A stretch of 46,048 bases of DNA, taken from the NCBI GenBank assembly GCA_018812945.1, contig JAHJCM010000008.1, forward strand, positions 1-46,048. The letters are read 5' to 3'. The notes under the pieces are model-generated. The model saw only the letters and a list, made by a program, of their open reading frames with translations, was not told the DNA's origin and made no database searches. This DNA is from Gammaproteobacteria bacterium. Lineage in GTDB: Bacteria; Pseudomonadota; Gammaproteobacteria; Burkholderiales; Burkholderiaceae_B. How positions within the stretch are numbered: the stretch's first letter is position 1; the number at the start of each line of letters is the position of its first letter. Both the position numbers and the translations under genes were made by a program. Positions 43,717 to 46,048 of the stretch are shown one piece after another.

Positions 43717-44451
43717 TTAGCGGCTTGTTTCAGGCGAGGGCTGCCACACGTTGTCCTGAAGAATTTCTGCCGAGGAAAAGCGTGCCTTGTAAGCCATTTT
43801 CTCGCTTTCCTTGATCCAGTAACCCAAATACAGGTAAGGAAGTTCAAGGTCCCGACATTGCTCAATTTGCCAAAGCACGCCATAGACTCCCAGGCCGCTT
43901 CGTTCCTCAGGATCGAAGAAGGTATACACCGAGGACAGCCCATCGGTAAGGATGTCAATGATGGACACCATCACCAACTTACCGTCAGGGTTTCGGAATT
44001 CAACCAAACGGGAATTGACCCGGGTTTGCAGCAAAAATTGGGAATACTGTTCACGGCTGTCTTCGTCCATTCCGCCACCATGATGGCGGGCCGACTGGTA
44101 TTTCAGGTACAAAGCGTAGTGTTCAGAATTAAAGTGCAGGCGTTGTACGCTGGGTTTCAGGCTTGCAAAAGTTTTTAGAGTACGTCGCTGGCTTCGATTG
44201 GTGTGAAACTGGGATACTTTCAAGCGTAGGGGCTTGCATGAATTGCAACCGTCGCAATGGGGCTTGTAGGTGAACAGGCCGCTGCGACGAAAACCCATGC
44301 GAACCAACTCGCTGTATACATCGGCGTTGATTAAGTGGCTCGGGGTTGCCACCTGCGACCTGGCCAGACGATTGTCCAGATAGCTGCAGGGGTAGGGTGC
44401 AGTTGAATAAAACTGCAAGGTAGAGAAGGGCAGTTCCTTAGGTCTGGTCAT
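43717..44451 (-). CDS. bpt: Aspartate/glutamate leucyltransferase (Bpt)
   Basis: A 244-residue N-end-rule enzyme that attaches leucine to N-terminal Asp or Glu, marking proteins for ClpAP. It is the bacterial homolog of the eukaryotic Ate1 arginyltransferase. The N-terminal cysteine motif is [27 protein letters not shown] follows, and the C-terminal domain includes the catalytic acetyltransferase-like region [18 protein letters not shown] and [19 protein letters not shown]. It overlaps the 3' end of aat by 14 bases, an arrangement consistent with coupled translation. Confidence 0.94.
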   Translation of the reverse strand: MTRPKELPFSTLQFYSTAPYPCSYLDNRLARSQVATPSHLINADVYSELVRMGFRRSGLFTYKPHCDGCNSCKPLRLKVSQFHTNRSQRRTLKTFASLKPSVQRLHFNSEHYALYLKYQSARHHGGGMDEDSREQYSQFLLQTRVNSRLVEFRNPDGKLVMVSIIDILTDGLSSVYTFFDPEERSGLGVYGVLWQIEQCRDLELPYLYLGYWIKESEKMAYKARFSSAEILQDNVWQPSPETSR

Positions 44452-45166
44452 ACGTCCATTTAAGTTCGCGGGGTTCCCAATTCAAGGTGGGCTGCACAAT
44501 GGAATTCGCCATTTCAGTCTCAAACACCTTTCTGCTTACCGTGCGGGCACCCATTGACATCAAATGCCCGGTAGCCTGCTGGCAGTCAATTATGTGCACA
44601 TTCTGAGATTTTAGCCAATACACAAAATGAGCGAAGGCCACTTTGGAAGCATCGGTTTGCGTTGCAAACATGCTTTCACCGTACACCATTTTACCCAAGG
44701 CCACGCAATACAGGCCGCCGATGAGCTGGTTGCCTTGCCAGTGTTCAATCGAGTGGGCCAAACCGCGCTGGTGAAGCGTTGTGTAGGCCGCAATTACTTC
44801 TTCGGTGATCCAGGTGCCGTCCTGGCCCGGTCTGGGCGCCGCGCAGGCACGCATCACTCTCTCAAAGGCGGTATTCAGGCGAATGGCGCTTCCCGGGGTG
44901 CCGTGCATTTTGCGAATCGCCTTGGCCAGCGATCGGTGAAGCTTGAATTCAGCGGTATACAACACTGCGCGTGGGGAGGTGCTCCACCAAAGCACAGGTT
45001 CACCTTGGGAATACCAGGGAAATATGCCGCGTGCATAACTCGCTTCAAGCCAGTCCGCATTGATTTCCATGCTGGCTGCAAGCAGGCCTGGTGGGTATTC
45101 AAGCGCTAGTGCAGTGCTGGGGAATTCGCCAGGAGAGTCCAGCCAGGGTATGGTGGTTTTTGTCAT
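44438..45166 (-). CDS. aat: Leucyl/phenylalanyl-tRNA-protein transferase
   Basis: A 242-residue enzyme that transfers Leu or Phe from tRNA to N-terminal Lys or Arg. The family blocks [20 protein letters not shown] (about residues 45-64), [40 protein letters not shown] and [19 protein letters not shown] are all present. With bpt it gives the full bacterial N-end-rule pair. Its ATG overlaps the stop of the Nudix gene by 4 bases (ATGA), and it overlaps bpt by 14. Confidence 0.96.
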   Translation of the reverse strand: MTKTTIPWLDSPGEFPSTALALEYPPGLLAASMEINADWLEASYARGIFPWYSQGEPVLWWSTSPRAVLYTAEFKLHRSLAKAIRKMHGTPGSAIRLNTAFERVMRACAAPRPGQDGTWITEEVIAAYTTLHQRGLAHSIEHWQGNQLIGGLYCVALGKMVYGESMFATQTDASKVAFAHFVYWLKSQNVHIIDCQQATGHLMSMGARTVSRKVFETEMANSIVQPTLNWEPRELKWTYDQT

Positions 45167-45729
45167 CCGGCCTTGAATTGAGAATCAGTCCAGTCCGTGT
45201 GATCGAACACATCGCCCGTGTGCAGGGTATACCGTCCTGCTTTTCGGTCTGCAAAAAACAGGGTCAGTGTTTTTGACACAGTTTTAAAAGCCAGTTCATC
45301 CCACGGAATTTCTTCTTCGGAAAACAGTTTCACATCCAGGCTTTCTTCACCCGCACAGAAGGTGGGGGTGGGCATCTCGGCGCGGAAAAAAATATGAACC
45401 TGTTCAGCGCGAATGACATCGAACATGGTGAACAGAGGGCCCAATTTGATTTGAGCACCAGCTTCTTCCAGTGTCTCGCGGGCGGCACCTTGGTGCGTGG
45501 TTTCGTTCAGCTCCATGAAGCCTGCAGGCAGGGTCCAAAAACCGTGGCGGGGTTCAATCGCTCGCTTGCAAAGCAAAACCTTGCCCTGATAGGTTGGAAT
45601 GGTGCCAACTACAATCTTCGGGTTTACGTAATGAATTGCGCCACATCCTGGGCAACAACTTCGTTCTCGGTTGTCGCCGGCAGGAATGCGAAGTTCAAGC
45701 GGGGCGCCACATGTGCTGCAGTATTTCAT
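45163..45729 (-). CDS. Nudix hydrolase with N-terminal zinc ribbon
   Basis: A 188-residue protein. Residues 1-35 form a zinc ribbon (CSTCGAPLEL and CCPGCGAIH, four Cys spaced as CxxC pairs). The Nudix box follows at about residues 72-96 in GFMELNETTHQGAARETLEE and AGAQI, matching the GX5EX7REUXEEXGU pattern. NADH-pyrophosphatase-like NudC also has a zinc ribbon but is longer, and this protein lacks its N-terminal domain, so the substrate (nucleoside diphosphate derivatives) is open. It starts the nudix-aat-bpt-pyrD minus-strand series. Confidence 0.9.
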   Translation of the reverse strand: MKYCSTCGAPLELRIPAGDNRERSCCPGCGAIHYVNPKIVVGTIPTYQGKVLLCKRAIEPRHGFWTLPAGFMELNETTHQGAARETLEEAGAQIKLGPLFTMFDVIRAEQVHIFFRAEMPTPTFCAGEESLDVKLFSEEEIPWDELAFKTVSKTLTLFFADRKAGRYTLHTGDVFDHTDWTDSQFKAG

Positions 45730-45763
45730 TTGTTGTTTGCTTCTATTTTTTTGAAAAAATCAC

Positions 45764-45794
45764 TTGCAGTGTAACCGACAAATATGTGTATAAT
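45764..45794 (+). promoter_or_regulatory. Promoter-like element P1 before the tRNA genes
   Basis: TTGCAG (45764-45769) and a perfect TATAAT (45789-45794) are 19 bases apart. The direction is toward the tRNA-Ala, starting in the spacer after the divergent Nudix gene. About 138 bases separate it from the tRNA. Spacing is slightly long. Confidence 0.4.
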
Positions 45795-45887
45795 TCGGGC
45801 TGCTCAAATTGCTGAGGCAATGCAGGCAGAAGGCAAAAAGAATTAAAAGTTTTGCATTAAAGTTTCAACAAATCGTAGTAAATACAG

Positions 45888-45915
45888 TTGACAACTTCAG
45901 CAGAATAATTAATAA
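45888..45915 (+). promoter_or_regulatory. Promoter for the tRNA-Ala/tRNA-Glu genes
   Basis: A perfect -35 TTGACA (45888-45893) and a -10-like TAATAA (45910-45915) are 16 bases apart. The predicted transcription start is about 10 bases before the tRNA-Ala (45932). The fit to sigma70 consensus is good for the -35 and moderate for the -10. Confidence 0.55.
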
Positions 45916-45931
45916 TCTCGGTCTTCGCTTC

Positions 45932-46007
<76 letters not shown>

Positions 46008-46023
46008 AAGCACACGGTTTTAG

Positions 46024-46048
46024 GTCCCCATCGTCTAGAGGCCTAGGA
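46024..46048 (+). tRNA. tRNA-Glu, 5' fragment (right edge)
   Basis: The last 25 bases (GTCCCCATCGTCTAGAGGCC and TAGGA) match the start of a bacterial tRNA-Glu: the GTCCCC acceptor strand and the D-arm CGTCTAGAGGCCTAGGA. The anticodon lies beyond the window. It follows the tRNA-Ala after 16 bases, probably in one transcript. Confidence 0.8.

Noticed and set aside
45819-45845. Eight-codon frame (MQAEGKKN) between the tandem promoters before tRNA-Ala
   Set aside because: Very short, and likely to occur by chance in a tRNA leader; no independent support.

Overview
The window looks like chromosomal, mostly housekeeping and metabolic DNA from a betaproteobacterium, probably of the order Burkholderiales (a Limnobacter-like member would fit, but this is inference from gene content). 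Supporting signs are a class 2 PyrD, the paired N-end-rule transferases Bpt and Aat, a phasin, a two-domain ArgA, an HrpA helicase, an IclR-controlled LutAB lactate module, and a tRNA-Ala with an encoded CCA end. Genes are dense, no gap between genes exceeds about 300 bases, and there is no transposase, integrase, prophage or CRISPR array.

Layout. 1-1578 (minus): a class III aminotransferase with an N-terminal membrane anchor, cut by the left edge. It is divergent from a long plus-strand series: psd, a spermidine-synthase-like protein, a hotdog thioesterase, a DUF2237 protein, an LCM-type methyltransferase, a DUF1329 periplasmic protein and an ABC1 (UbiB-like) kinase (1713-7945). 8172-13115: a degenerate receiver-like protein, an MBL-fold lipoprotein, a small membrane protein, a dienelactone hydrolase followed by a hybrid histidine kinase, and a small hypothetical. 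13197-16058: an SRPBCC protein overlapping a carboxymuconolactone-decarboxylase-like protein, Fpr, and an Asp-nucleophile alpha/beta hydrolase. 16126-21083: two divergent DUF445 membrane proteins, a repeat-rich acidic protein with an adhesin-retention-like N-terminus, and a DUF2804 protein. 21087-26032: rubredoxin, the Mrp/ApbC Fe-S carrier, a prolyl-aminopeptidase-like hydrolase, and dcd flanked by two unrecognised proteins.

26149-36647: an Orn/Lys/Arg decarboxylase, argA followed by metC (minus), then hrpA, an EI24 membrane protein and a CinA/MoaB-like protein (plus). 36731-42530: phasin, a histone-deacetylase-family amidohydrolase, a PBP7-like D,D-peptidase, and an IclR regulator divergent from lutA-lutB, with no lutC. 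42599-45729 (minus): a tight series nudix, aat, bpt, pyrD. The right end holds tRNA-Ala(GGC) and the first 25 bases of a tRNA-Glu, behind tandem promoter-like elements.

No single canonical new system stands out. The best leads are the retention-module-like protein with three near-identical 75-bp repeats next to the DUF445 pair, the anchored aminotransferase beside psd, the two unrecognised proteins flanking dcd, and several strong palindromes at gene starts (TGTACA cluster at 10022-10101, 16-bp stem at 20036-20070, palindrome at 8029-8044).
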